A stretch of 64,000 bases of DNA. It comes from Acidobacteriota bacterium. Lineage in GTDB: Bacteria; Acidobacteriota; Terriglobia; Bryobacterales; Bryobacteraceae. The notes below the pieces were generated by a model, which made no database searches, was not told the DNA's origin, and saw nothing but the letters and a program-made list of their open reading frames with translations. The stretch covers positions 1-64,000 of the forward strand of contig JACTMJ010000013.1 in assembly GCA_014584705.1 (NCBI GenBank), read 5' to 3'. The position numbers and the translations under genes were made by a program. Below are positions 7,766 to 15,698 of this stretch, one piece after another. Within the stretch, counting starts at the first letter, position 1. Every line of letters starts with the position of its first letter.

Positions 7766-8863
7766 ATGCGTCGAAAGCGGTTCCAGCGCGGGAGCGTCAA
7801 ACCACGCAAGCGCAACGGAAAGAACTACTGGTATGCCCAATGGCGGGAGGACGGGAAGCCGAAATCGAAGGAGCTTGGACTCTGTTCCAAGATCACCCGG
7901 ATTGAGGCGGAAGGTCTCCTCGCCGACATACTGAAACCCATCAACACGGCGGCCCAGCCGGGCCCGCCAGAACACACCTTCCAGAGCTTCGTGGAAGAAA
8001 TCTATCTGCCAATTGCTCATCGGAGGTGGAAGAAGTCGACCGGGATGACCGAAGTGAACCGGCTTCAGGTTCACCTGGTCGCTCCACTTGGAAGAAAGCC
8101 CATCAAGGAGGTCACGCGAGAAGAGATGCAGAGCCTTCTCGACATGAAGGCACGAACTCTCTCACAAAGTTGTGTGGATCATCTTCGCTTCAGGCTGCGT
8201 TCGGTTTTCGAACTGGCCCTTAGCGAAGGGGTCGTAGACCGGAACCCGGCGAGAACTCTGTTCACCCCGAGGAACTGCAAGTCCGGTCAAACAAGGAACG
8301 TGCTGACTGCCGAGCAGGCCCGGAAGATGACGGAGACTCTCGATCTTCGGGAGAAGATCATCGTCCGGCTTGCCACCTGGGAAGGGATGAGGCCGGGCGA
8401 AATCCTTGCCCTTCAGTTTGGAGACATCGAGGAAGATTCTCTCTGGGTGAAGCGCAGGCTCTACCGGGGAAACATCGATTCGCCAAAGACCCGCCGCTCC
8501 TATCGGCAGGTGGCGCTCACCGAGGCGACCGTGAAACTTCTCGGGCTCTGGATGGAAGCGACCGGCACCGGAAGGCCGGAGGCGTGGCTGTTCCCGTCCG
8601 AGAACAGGGAGAATCCGGTCAGCCGGGACAACATCTGGAGACGAAGCATTTACCCGAGGCTCAAAACGATCGGCCTCGGTTGGGCAAGTTTTCAGGTAAT
8701 GCGGAGAACATTCGCCACCCTCTCCCGCCAGGCCGGTGTGGATGCCCACACTCGCTCGGCACAGATGGGAAATACGGTGGATGTGAACGAGAATGAATAC
8801 GCCGTGAGCGTCTTCAACGACCGTCTCGCGGCGGTGCGAAAACTTGAAACAGCGGTGCAGTAA
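7766..8863 (+). CDS. Tyrosine recombinase (integrase) of the mobile element
   Basis: A 365-residue phage-type integrase. The N-terminal part (about 1-140) holds the arm-binding and core-binding SAM-like domains. The catalytic part has the first arginine in GMRPGEILAL, a beta-strand lysine region (SPKTRRSYRQV), the second arginine in FQVMRRTF and the nucleophilic tyrosine in NENEYAV. The usual box II histidine before RRTF is replaced (FQVM), and the GH motif is replaced by QMGN. The start is set at the ATG with AAGGAA 7 nt upstream; an earlier ATG at 7709 overlaps the HTH gene. It ends 133 bp before the tRNA-derived att copy, as expected for an integrase next to its own attP. Confidence 0.85.
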   Translation: MRRKRFQRGSVKPRKRNGKNYWYAQWREDGKPKSKELGLCSKITRIEAEGLLADILKPINTAAQPGPPEHTFQSFVEEIYLPIAHRRWKKSTGMTEVNRLQVHLVAPLGRKPIKEVTREEMQSLLDMKARTLSQSCVDHLRFRLRSVFELALSEGVVDRNPARTLFTPRNCKSGQTRNVLTAEQARKMTETLDLREKIIVRLATWEGMRPGEILALQFGDIEEDSLWVKRRLYRGNIDSPKTRRSYRQVALTEATVKLLGLWMEATGTGRPEAWLFPSENRENPVSRDNIWRRSIYPRLKTIGLGWASFQVMRRTFATLSRQAGVDAHTRSAQMGNTVDVNENEYAVSVFNDRLAAVRKLETAVQ

Positions 8864-8938
8864 GACCGGGAAGTCTTTTCTTCTCAATGAGTAACCGGCG
8901 GAAGCGCGAGGATTGGATAAATCAAATCGCGCGAAAGC

Positions 8939-8961
8939 CTTAACGCAGTAAAGTGCAGTAA
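8939..8961. repeat. Putative integrase arm site, left of att copy 1
   Basis: CTTAACGCAGTAAA (8939-8952) followed by a second GCAGTAA (8955-8961) form a short direct repeat ending 35 bp before the att core. The first 14 bases match the right-hand site at 9140-9153 at 13 of 14 positions. The pairing suggests arm-type sites for the nearby recombinase. Confidence 0.5.
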
Positions 8962-8996
8962 GGTTTTAGCTGAAGACCGCTCGTAAGTTATTGAAA

Positions 8997-9042
8997 ATGG
9001 AGCGGGAGATGGGACTCGAACCCACGACGTCCAGCTTGGGAA
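8997..9042. repeat. att copy 1: 3' part of tRNA-Gly(CCC)
   Basis: A 46-bp segment identical to 12792-12837. Read on the minus strand it gives the anticodon loop TTCCCAA, the T-arm (GTGGGTTCGAGTCCCAT), the acceptor strand CTCCCGC, discriminator T and an encoded CCA. The 5' half of the tRNA is absent, so this is not a functional gene but an attachment site of an element that integrates at a tRNA 3' end. It separates the recombinase (left) from a rep gene (right). Confidence 0.8.
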
Positions 9043-9056
9043 CTTGTTCTTCGTTC

Positions 9057-9105
9057 GTGCATATAGAGCGAATACGTGCATTGCGTCCATCCTGTGCATA
9101 CAGAG
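9057..9105. repeat. Three GTGCAT direct repeats between att copy 1 and rep
   Basis: GTGCAT occurs at 9057, 9076 and 9094, spaced 19 and 18 bp; the first and third are extended (GTGCATATAGAG, GTGCATACAGAG). Regular spacing of nearly two helical turns just upstream of a RepA-like gene is typical of iterons. They could be a replication origin or an excisionase site. No equivalent of the same sequence was seen before the second rep gene, though CGTCTCTG repeats 19 bp apart occur there. Confidence 0.35.
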
Positions 9106-9139
9106 TCATCGGGTTAACATCTCTTACGCCGATTCCCGG

Positions 9140-9160
9140 CTTAACGGAGTAAACGGAGTA
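9140..9160. repeat. Putative integrase arm site, right of att copy 1
   Basis: CTTAACGGAGTAAACGGAGTA contains two tandem AACGGAGTA units (9143-9151 and 9152-9160) beginning about 100 bp after the att core. It mirrors the left-hand site at 8939-8961. Confidence 0.5.
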
Positions 9161-9306
9161 ACAAAATCCGTCCTCCGAAAGCGCTCGATTCAGTCGATCT
9201 GAAGGCCGTCTCTCAACCGCCCAAAACTGGGTTTGGAGACGAAGAATTGGCCGCAGATTCAAGACAGCCACACCATGGCGACCGCAGAGGCGTTTCTTGC
9301 CTTCAG

Positions 9307-10239
9307 GTGGTCGGTGATCTCATCGCGGAACGAGAGCTGGAACTGGCGATTTCTCGCTACCGCTATCGGCAGTTAGAACGCATCGACCGAATCCGAGCCG
9401 ATCCGGAGCGTCGCGGCACCCGGCTTGGTTTCACTTCTCGGCCGTTCGTACTTTGCGGTCTGCCGATGCGGCGCCCACCGAGCAACCAGCTTCTCTTCGA
9501 ACGGCGTAACGGCAAGTTTACCCTTCAACTACTCGGTCACCCCGACTTCGGTCTGCCATTCGGCCAGGACCGGCTGATTCTGATCTTCCTGGCCACACTC
9601 GCCGTGCGCCAGCAAAGTCCGACGCTCCGATTCCGCTCCGGCGCGGAGATGCTGGAGATGTTCGGCATGCAGGAAGGAGGCAAGGAGTATCGGCGTCTGG
9701 TCGCCGGTATTGAGCGGATCTTTGGCGCCACGATCTTCTTTGGCAGCGAATGTGCAACAGGCGGCACCAAGCTCTTCTCAAAAGCCCGGTTTCATTTCGT
9801 GAGAGCGACCCACATCTGGTACGACCGCGGTACTTTGACGACTTGCTCACCAAGCTGTGGAGAGAACGTCATCGAGTTGAGCGAGGAGTTCTTCCAGGAG
9901 ATCATTGCGCATCCGATTCCTACTGATTTGGAGGTGGTCCGGCTACTCGCTGCCTCGCCAGGAGCACTCGATCTCTATCTGTGGGTTAGCTACCGAAGCT
10001 TTGCGGCAAAAGCTCCTCAATCGATTCCATTGTTCGGTCCCCAAGGACTGCAGGCTCAGCTTGGCTGTACCGAGTACTCGAGACCACGACGATTTCGGGC
10101 AATGTTGGTTCAGTGGTTGAGGATAATTGCGCCAGTATGTCCACAGGTCTCGAACAGGGTTCGCGTCACATCCCAACATTTAGAACTGGGAGATTTAAGT
10201 GAGACCTGTTGCGATTGGCATGCAGGAATACTCGCGTGA
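9307..10239 (+). CDS. RepA-like plasmid replication initiator, copy 1
   Basis: A protein of about 310 residues with the signature of plasmid RepA proteins (RepA_C family): LPFGQDRLI, LATLAVRQQSP, FRSGAEMLEMFGM, EYRRLVAGIERIFGATIFFGSE and a winged-helix-like C-terminal half (DLEVVRLLAASPGALDLYLWVSYR). It is closely similar along its length to the protein at 13126-14052. The start is uncertain: GTG at 9307 is chosen because both copies share VGDL at this point, but a TTG at 9247 is in frame. Rep genes next to att sites mark integrative elements that can also replicate as plasmids. Confidence 0.75.
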   Translation: MVGDLIAERELELAISRYRYRQLERIDRIRADPERRGTRLGFTSRPFVLCGLPMRRPPSNQLLFERRNGKFTLQLLGHPDFGLPFGQDRLILIFLATLAVRQQSPTLRFRSGAEMLEMFGMQEGGKEYRRLVAGIERIFGATIFFGSECATGGTKLFSKARFHFVRATHIWYDRGTLTTCSPSCGENVIELSEEFFQEIIAHPIPTDLEVVRLLAASPGALDLYLWVSYRSFAAKAPQSIPLFGPQGLQAQLGCTEYSRPRRFRAMLVQWLRIIAPVCPQVSNRVRVTSQHLELGDLSETCCDWHAGILA

Positions 10240-10406
10240 TGACGCATTGCAACTAGCACCCCACGGACGAATCACGGACTTGGTTCACCGGTATGGAGCC
10301 CTCCGTCTACGCGAGTTTGAGCAGCATGGGATTTCCCAAATGTACTCAGCCAAAGCTATTGTTTTTTCCCTTCTGAGCGTTTCCCGCAGCAGTAACTTTC
10401 GTTTCG

Positions 10407-11279
10407 CTACTCTTGACGCAGTGCCTCTGCCATCTTGGCGTGCGGCATCAAGAACTCAGCAAGTTCACCCAGAACCTGATCAAGATTTCCTGGGTCAATC
10501 GCTACATCCTCGACAAAGGCTCGCCACTGCCGTTGTTTTTGTGGGTCTGCTGCAAATGTTGGCTGGAGCGCATCGGGCGGCTCGGTTGGAATCGCCGTCC
10601 CACGCCGCGCGAAGGTCGCCGCGATCGCCCGCGCAAGCCTGCTATCGCCAAAGCTGAACGAGCGGCTCAGGATCCAGACGTCGTAGAAGTCCTTCATCCG
10701 GCTATTCGCGCGTCCCAATACCACCATCGCCTGGAACTTCTCGGCAATGACCGTCTCCCGGGCATAGGCGTGCAGCCGTGGGCTAGGGAAGTCTAGCAGA
10801 ACCGGATAGTCAACGACTTCCGTCCCGGGCTCCAACGCATCGCCAAACCCAATGTCGATTGTCAGATTGATCCGGGCGCCGCCGACCGAAGCGATGCTTC
10901 GTAGTCTTAGCCCGCCGTACTCAGTCTCTTCGCGGATGCGATCGACTCGCAGCGTATCCGGATCGAATACGACGCCGTCTTCGACATCCTGTCCGAGGAT
11001 GTCGCGGAAGGTCGCAAGCATCGCGTCTTCGTTCGGGTCGCCAAGCCCCAATAGATCGAGGTCGCGCGTTCCGCGGTGCGGATCATTGAACCAACTCATC
11101 ATCAGCATGGCGCCTTTCAGTACGAAGCGGTCGGCATGGGCTGACTGGCTGAGCCGGAATAGAAGGCGCTCCAGGGCGAAGCGCGTGAGCACGAGATCGA
11201 AGCTTTGGCCGTTCGCTTTGGAGAGTCTAAGAAGCCGGGCACGTACGGAGGCGCCGATATTCTTGATTTCCTTAGCCAT
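10407..11279 (-). CDS. abiEii: AbiEii-type nucleotidyltransferase toxin
   Basis: A 290-residue protein of the nucleotidyl transferase AbiEii/AbiGii family, the toxin of a type IV toxin-antitoxin system. The family motif KGAMLMM...GTRDLDLLG (residues about 55-80) carries the two catalytic aspartates, and KFQAMVVLGRANSRMKDFYD matches the conserved lysine/aspartate motif. Known members block growth and protect against phage or stabilise mobile DNA. Its start overlaps the stop of the antitoxin gene by 8 bp, typical of the pair. Confidence 0.85.
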   Translation of the reverse strand: MAKEIKNIGASVRARLLRLSKANGQSFDLVLTRFALERLLFRLSQSAHADRFVLKGAMLMMSWFNDPHRGTRDLDLLGLGDPNEDAMLATFRDILGQDVEDGVVFDPDTLRVDRIREETEYGGLRLRSIASVGGARINLTIDIGFGDALEPGTEVVDYPVLLDFPSPRLHAYARETVIAEKFQAMVVLGRANSRMKDFYDVWILSRSFSFGDSRLARAIAATFARRGTAIPTEPPDALQPTFAADPQKQRQWRAFVEDVAIDPGNLDQVLGELAEFLMPHAKMAEALRQE

Positions 11280-11919
11280 TGGCGGTCAGCGCCTCCAGAT
11301 ATGGGCGGATCACGGTGCCAACCCCACCGGCATCCGCCGCCGTGGCAATCTCCGCCGGCGTCGCCTTGCGTTGACGCAGGGCTCGCTGGAGTCCTTCGAG
11401 AGCGATGGTCAGACCGATCTTGCCACGGTGCCGGAAACAGTCGGCAATGGTCTTCGCCACGCCAAACACTCTTACCCTTACGCCCTCGATCACATGAGTT
11501 TCGACGCTGTCTGAAAGCAGATCGTCTGAGAAACGCAGCACACGGATCCGCATATCGCTTGGCTTCGGCGTCCAGTCTCTTCGGCCGATCGCTATCCACA
11601 CCTTCTTCGGAAGCTGATCCGTAAGACCATGAAAGCCGAGTGCTGAAACAAGGCAGATCACGCCCTTAGGAAAACGCTTGGCCGCTTCCGCGAGGCTGTG
11701 GTTTGCATCAAGCTCCGCGTCAGGAAGCTGGTAGAGCCCTCGCGCGAGGCGGAGCACCTCGCCATCCCTCTCCATACGGCTGACCGTTGCGGCGGTCACG
11801 CCCGCATCGATGAGTTCCGCAAGGCGCAGGATCCCCTGCGTCTCAAGTAGAGCGCGGGCAATCTGGCGTTGGGATCGAGCTTTGGCCATCGATATATATT
11901 CTTTCACCTTATCGCCCAT
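11272..11919 (-). CDS. abiEi: AbiEi-type antitoxin
   Basis: A 215-residue protein with an N-terminal winged HTH (QGILRLAELIDAGVTAATVSRMERDGEVLRLARGLYQ) and the C-terminal AbiEi antitoxin domain (CLVSALGFHGLTDQLPKKVWIAIGRRDWTPK; VRVFGVAKTIADCFRHRGKIGLTIALEGL). Members repress their own operon and neutralise the AbiEii toxin, which overlaps downstream. A second in-frame ATG (11889, MAKARSQRQI) is an equally good start. The pair lies between rep copy 1 and a wrecked recombinase and probably stabilises the element. Confidence 0.85.
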   Translation of the reverse strand: MGDKVKEYISMAKARSQRQIARALLETQGILRLAELIDAGVTAATVSRMERDGEVLRLARGLYQLPDAELDANHSLAEAAKRFPKGVICLVSALGFHGLTDQLPKKVWIAIGRRDWTPKPSDMRIRVLRFSDDLLSDSVETHVIEGVRVRVFGVAKTIADCFRHRGKIGLTIALEGLQRALRQRKATPAEIATAADAGGVGTVIRPYLEALTANG

Positions 11920-12063
11920 CGTGTGAGGTTGTGTATCATTGTGTCATTCGGAAACCCCGATGTTATTGAGATGATGGAGGTTGCAGTACCTTCAACGCCT
12001 CATCCGTTTCCTGCTCGGTTGGTTTCTGATGCGTCCGGGGCAATCGGTGGGGCGTTTGAGTCG

Positions 12064-12282
12064 GGGGCTTCGTTGCAACTGGAGAACATCGGACTTCGTC
12101 ATCAGATCGCCATTCTCCAGCGTTCTGCGAGGAAACGCCCGAGGCTGAATCCGGCGGATCGGGCGCTCTGGGTTTGGTTGTCCGGCGTATGGCACGACTG
12201 GCGATCCGCTCTCGTCATGGTGAAGCCAGAGACGGTGATCGCCTGGCACCACACGGGATTCCGGTTGTTCTGGACCTGGAAG
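12064..12282 (+). mobile_element. Insertion-sequence transposase fragment
   Basis: About 73 residues (LQLENIGLRHQIAILQRS, PADRALWVWLSGVWHDWR, ETVIAWHHTGFRLFWTWK) match the N-terminal part of the DDE 'integrase core' transposases common in Acidobacteriota. The catalytic core is missing. The reading frame runs straight into a tyrosine-recombinase remnant at 12283, showing that an IS inserted and most of it was then lost. Confidence 0.65.
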
Positions 12283-12746
12283 GTGAATCGGGTCGCCGGA
12301 ATGCGGGAATCGGAAGCCTTTGCACTTCGGTGCGGCGACGTGGGTAACGACGGCATCCGTATCGAGCGTTCCTTCTACAAGGGCAAGTTCGAAGCGCCGA
12401 AGACCCCGAAGAGCGAGCGCATGGTGGGCGTTCCTGACGAAATTCTGGTGCGCCTTCGCACTTGGATTTCCAAGTTAACTGCCCAAGCCTCCGAGGATTG
12501 CGTTTTCCCTCCGCGAATCTTGCTACTCCGATTTGGCCGGAGAGCATGTTGCGTTTATATGTCCGCCCGCTGCTTCGGCCCGCGGGTCTGGGCTGGATTA
12601 ACTTCGCCGTTCTGCGGCGTTCGCATTCCACTTTGCACAAGCAAAGGAACTCGGACCTGAAGATTATTGCCGATCAACAGGCCCACGGAATGCGGACGCA
12701 CCTGGATGCTTACGTCCGGAGCGGAGTGCTGAGCAAACGAGGTTAA
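12283..12746 (+). pseudogene. Decayed tyrosine recombinase, C-terminal part
   Basis: The first frame reads AGMRESEAFALRCGDV (arginine box I) and then APKTPKSERMV. Near 12500-12545 a frameshift moves the rest into another frame: LGWINFAVLRRSHSTLH (arginine box II) and HGMRTHLDAYVRSG (catalytic tyrosine). The N-terminal domains are replaced by an IS fragment. The stop codon lies 46 bp before att copy 2, the same arrangement as the intact recombinase next to att copy 1. The protein is clearly different in sequence from the intact recombinase, so it came from a related but distinct element. Confidence 0.75.
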
Positions 12747-12754
12747 TCGAGGTA
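12735..12754. repeat. Putative integrase arm site, left of att copy 2
   Basis: AAACGAGGTT followed directly by AATCGAGGTA: two CGAGGT units 10 bp apart, ending 37 bp before att copy 2 and overlapping the recombinase pseudogene stop. They match the right-hand repeat at 12938-12958 and differ from the arms of att copy 1. Confidence 0.5.
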
Positions 12755-12791
12755 CGTTGATTTCGGCGAGGATTGTAAGTTGTTGATTTGA

Positions 12792-12837
12792 TGGAGCGGG
12801 AGATGGGACTCGAACCCACGACGTCCAGCTTGGGAAA
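12792..12837. repeat. att copy 2: 3' part of tRNA-Gly(CCC)
   Basis: Perfect 46-bp copy of 8997-9042, again without the 5' half of the tRNA. It lies between the decayed recombinase and the second rep gene. Confidence 0.8.
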
Positions 12838-12937
12838 AAGTCCGATCTCTGAATCTAATAGACTTTCGCGTCTCTGTCGCGTCTTCCCGTCTCTGCCAAG
12901 TCTTGCTGTATCCGTATCTCGACCTCTCGACCCTGCT

Positions 12938-12958
12938 AAACGAGGTAGAAACGAGGTA
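12938..12958. repeat. Putative integrase arm site, right of att copy 2
   Basis: AAACGAGGTA occurs at 12938-12947 and 12949-12958, starting 100 bp after the att core, the same distance as at att copy 1. CGTCTCTG direct repeats at 12869 and 12888 lie between the core and this site and may be iterons for the following rep gene. Confidence 0.5.
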
Positions 12959-13125
12959 CATTTTCCTCGCTTTCGATCACGGTTGGCACAGCACTCTCGG
13001 TGACCAGAAACCCGTGTTCCCGCGGCGCCTCGGGGTGCCGCGGGAATCCTCACAGGAGAGGTGTACTCGGAGTGCGCAAAAGCAGTATACAGCCAGTGAG
13101 CGAATGCGCGAACGGATTTCGGAAA

Positions 13126-14052
13126 GTGGGCGACCTCGTCCGCTGCGAGACGCCGGAACTGTTGATCTCCAAGTACCGGCAGCGGCAGTTGGAGCGCATT
13201 GATCTGATCCGGGCCGATCCCGAGCGACGCGGTGCGCGGCTGGGATTCACGTTGCGGCCATTCGTGCTCTGTGGGCTGCCGCTTCGCCGACCGCCTCGCG
13301 ATCAGCTCGTTTACGAGCGGAGAAACGGGAAGTTCACACTGCAATTGACGGGACATCCCGAGTTCGGCCTTCCGTTTGGCCAGGACCGGCTGATTCCCAT
13401 CTTTCTCGCAACGCTCGCCATGCGTCAGCAGAGTCCGATCCTCAAATTCCGGTCGGGTGCCGAGATGCTCGAAATGTTCGGCATGCAAAAAGGTGGAAAA
13501 GAATACCGGCGGCTGGTTGCGGGAATCGAACGCATCTTCGGCAGCACCGTCTTCTTCGGCAGCGAAGGCGTCCAAAACGGAGCGAAGCTGTTCTCCCGAG
13601 CACGTTTTCACTTTGTGAGCCAGACCCACATTTGGTTCGACCGGGGTTCGACCGGCAAACACTCATCCCGCAACCAAGAGAACGTAGTCGTGCTTAGCGA
13701 AGAATTCTTCCAGGAAGTCATGGCGCACCCGATCCCAACGGATTTGGAGGTGGTACGGCTGCTCGCCGCGTCGCCAGGAGCACTCGACCTCTATCTTTGG
13801 GTGACGTACCGAAGCTTCACGGCAAAGGTTCCACAGTCGATTCCTCTGTTTGGTCCCCAAGGACTACAGTTTCAAGTCGGCTGTACAGAGTACTCTAGAC
13901 CGCGACGGTTTCGAGCGATGCTGGTTCAGTGGTTGAAGACAATCGGAGCAGCAAGCCCACATTTCTCGAAGATAATCCGCATGTCATCGCAACACCTTGA
14001 GCTGGGCAGCCGATCACACCTGTTTCTGGAGGAAGCATGTCGCTGCTCGTAG
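13126..14052 (+). CDS. RepA-like plasmid replication initiator, copy 2
   Basis: About 308 residues, colinear and highly similar to the protein at 9307-10239 (LPFGQDRLIPIFLATLAMRQQSP, GAEMLEMFGMQKGGKEYRRLV, HPIPTDLEVVRLLAASPGALDLYLWV). The two differ mainly at the extreme C-terminus. The GTG start is chosen by comparison with copy 1; earlier in-frame starts exist. It follows att copy 2 just as copy 1 follows att copy 1, so it opens the next element. Confidence 0.75.
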   Translation: MGDLVRCETPELLISKYRQRQLERIDLIRADPERRGARLGFTLRPFVLCGLPLRRPPRDQLVYERRNGKFTLQLTGHPEFGLPFGQDRLIPIFLATLAMRQQSPILKFRSGAEMLEMFGMQKGGKEYRRLVAGIERIFGSTVFFGSEGVQNGAKLFSRARFHFVSQTHIWFDRGSTGKHSSRNQENVVVLSEEFFQEVMAHPIPTDLEVVRLLAASPGALDLYLWVTYRSFTAKVPQSIPLFGPQGLQFQVGCTEYSRPRRFRAMLVQWLKTIGAASPHFSKIIRMSSQHLELGSRSHLFLEEACRCS

Positions 14053-14119
14053 ACCAAATTCACGTATTGATACCGTCGCTGCCCTTGTCAATAACATTCC
14101 ATAATGGAAAGATATTGAC

Positions 14120-14290
14120 ATGAATTCAGAGGAGCGTGCGATGGCCCGATCCAGGCTTGACAAACTCATCAAACTCGCGGAGGAACAGGACGGATTGCTC
14201 ACGGCGGCCAGCGCGCGCGCCGCGGGAATCTCAGATTCCGTGCTGGTCCGGCTAATGCAGCGGGGCCGTCTTGAACGAGTCGCTCGCGGT
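14120..14290 (+). pseudogene. AbiEi-like antitoxin, truncated to its N-terminal HTH
   Basis: LIKLAEEQDGLLTAASARAAGISDSVLVRLMQRGRLERVARG is the N-terminal winged-HTH domain of AbiEi-family antitoxins. After RVARG the sequence changes to unrelated residues and stops at 14350. Thus the rep copy 2 unit also began with an AbiE-type system, now broken. The breakpoint is near 14287. Confidence 0.6.
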
Positions 14291-14379
14291 ACTAACTTGT
14301 CGTTCCGGCGCTCTGAAATATCGAGTCCGTTCTCGATTCCGTCATTCTGACAGCGCAGAAGCAACGGGTGGGCCTCTTG

Positions 14380-14680
14380 CACATGGCGATGTCATCCACG
14401 GAAGGGCCACTATTGCGGATAGCGCGGATCCAATGCTGATGATGCCCGGCGGTCAGGATCTGGTGAAAGCCTTTCGGCAACCCAGTCAGGAATTTGTCGA
14501 AAGCGCTGCTGCTGAGGATGCGTTTATCACTTGGGCTGATCGGCGAGGTCAGCAATGAGGCCGGGTGGGCGAACACTTCACGGTAGTTGGCGATCACCCA
14601 ACCTTCCGAGCCGATCAACACGGCACCATTTTGCACAACGGAATCCTTAGACCCATCCGGTCTTTGGCCCCACATGTGGG
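14380..14680 (-). pseudogene. Possible Gfo/Idh/MocA oxidoreductase fragment
   Basis: On the minus strand NGAVLIGSEGWVIANYREVFAHPASLL followed by a degraded SSSAFDKFLTGL...SVDDIAM resembles the C-terminal part of Gfo/Idh/MocA-type oxidoreductases common in this phylum. No catalytic N-terminal Rossmann domain is present. The surrounding 14350-14900 stretch otherwise holds nothing I can identify; it marks a rearranged border between the rep unit and the copper genes. Confidence 0.35.
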
Positions 14681-14903
14681 CGGATGCGGAGCTTCGGCGA
14701 GAACGAGGGAACAACCAGAACGATCGATTGTGTTTTTTTGAGAATCCGCTCTCACCGATGAGCACCGTTTGCACTCCGGAACGAAGCTCTTGGATTGAAC
14801 GGATGGTTCTCCAATATTTGGATTTTCAGCGACTTTGTCAGAAAATCCGCCTTGTGGTCCATGCGGGTCGGTAAGCATCCGCAGTTACAGGCGCGCCCCG
14901 CCT

Positions 14904-15698
14904 CTAATACCAAAAGCGGATCCCGGCCACTACCGACAGACTATTGGGATTCTCTCCCTGCCGCCGCCATAGGTCGGCAGTCTGGCCCGTTGCTCCGGTC
15001 CAGGAAACGCCGACGTAGGGAGCAAACTCGCGCCGGACCTCGTAGCGCAGTCGTACACCGGCCTCTGCGGTGCTCAAGCCCGAACCGATCCCCAGGCGCT
15101 CTACTTTCTGGAACGCGAAGTTTAACTCCGCCCGTGGCTGCAGGATCAGCCGCTGGGTAACAAACAGGTCATATTCACTCTCAAAGCGTGCCGAGACATC
15201 GCCATTGTTACTGACGAAGAGTGCAGTGTCGATCTCAAACCAGTAGGGCGCCAGGCCTTGAAAGCCGAGCACGCCAAACGTACGCCTCGCGCCAGGTGCA
15301 ACATCCTGGCGGACGCCCGCCTGAAAATCGAAGAACGGGCTGATTGCCCGGCTGTAAAGACCTTGGATCTCGGCTTCCTCCAGCTTGCCGCCCTCCGCGT
15401 ACTGGCCTTCGGTTTTCACCCAAAAGCGCTGGTAGTCGCTGCCCACCCAGCCTTGCGCGTCAAGAAGCATCTGGCCCGCGCCCTCGTTGGTCTGCGCTTC
15501 AAACCGGTCAGCCAGCACAAAGTAGTTTACCTGGCCGCCGGTTTCCTTCCGTAGGGCGTCTCGCGCCTTCTGCATGGCTCTAGGGTCGTAAACCTTGTCC
15601 GCCGCGTCGAAGGTCTTTTCCGTTTGTTGAGCGAAAGCCGGGATGCCAATCGCCAATCCTGCGATCAGCAGCGCGAGAAAACAGCGTGGCGCTTTCAT
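14904..15698 (-). CDS. copB: Copper resistance protein B (outer membrane)
   Basis: A 264-residue protein with a signal peptide (about 1-23, cut after FAQ). The rest is a beta-rich outer-membrane domain of the CopB/PcoB family: NYFVLADRFEAQ, FWVKTEGQYAEG, LYSRAISPFFDFQAGVRQD, EYDLFVTQRLILQPRAELN and a C-terminal aromatic ending in RFWY. It works with the periplasmic oxidase CopA to hold or expel copper. The ATG overlaps the copA stop (ATGA), so the pair is translationally coupled. The Met-rich N-terminal extension of some CopB proteins is absent. Confidence 0.88.
   Translation of the reverse strand: MKAPRCFLALLIAGLAIGIPAFAQQTEKTFDAADKVYDPRAMQKARDALRKETGGQVNYFVLADRFEAQTNEGAGQMLLDAQGWVGSDYQRFWVKTEGQYAEGGKLEEAEIQGLYSRAISPFFDFQAGVRQDVAPGARRTFGVLGFQGLAPYWFEIDTALFVSNNGDVSARFESEYDLFVTQRLILQPRAELNFAFQKVERLGIGSGLSTAEAGVRLRYEVRREFAPYVGVSWTGATGQTADLWRRQGENPNSLSVVAGIRFWY

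Noticed and set aside
7712-8887. Minus-strand open frames across the recombinase
   Set aside because: Shadows of the recombinase gene; they lack ribosome sites and family motifs.
8997-9042. Functional tRNA-Gly gene
   Set aside because: Only the anticodon-to-CCA part is present; the acceptor 5' strand, D-arm and 5' anticodon stem are not found beside either copy.
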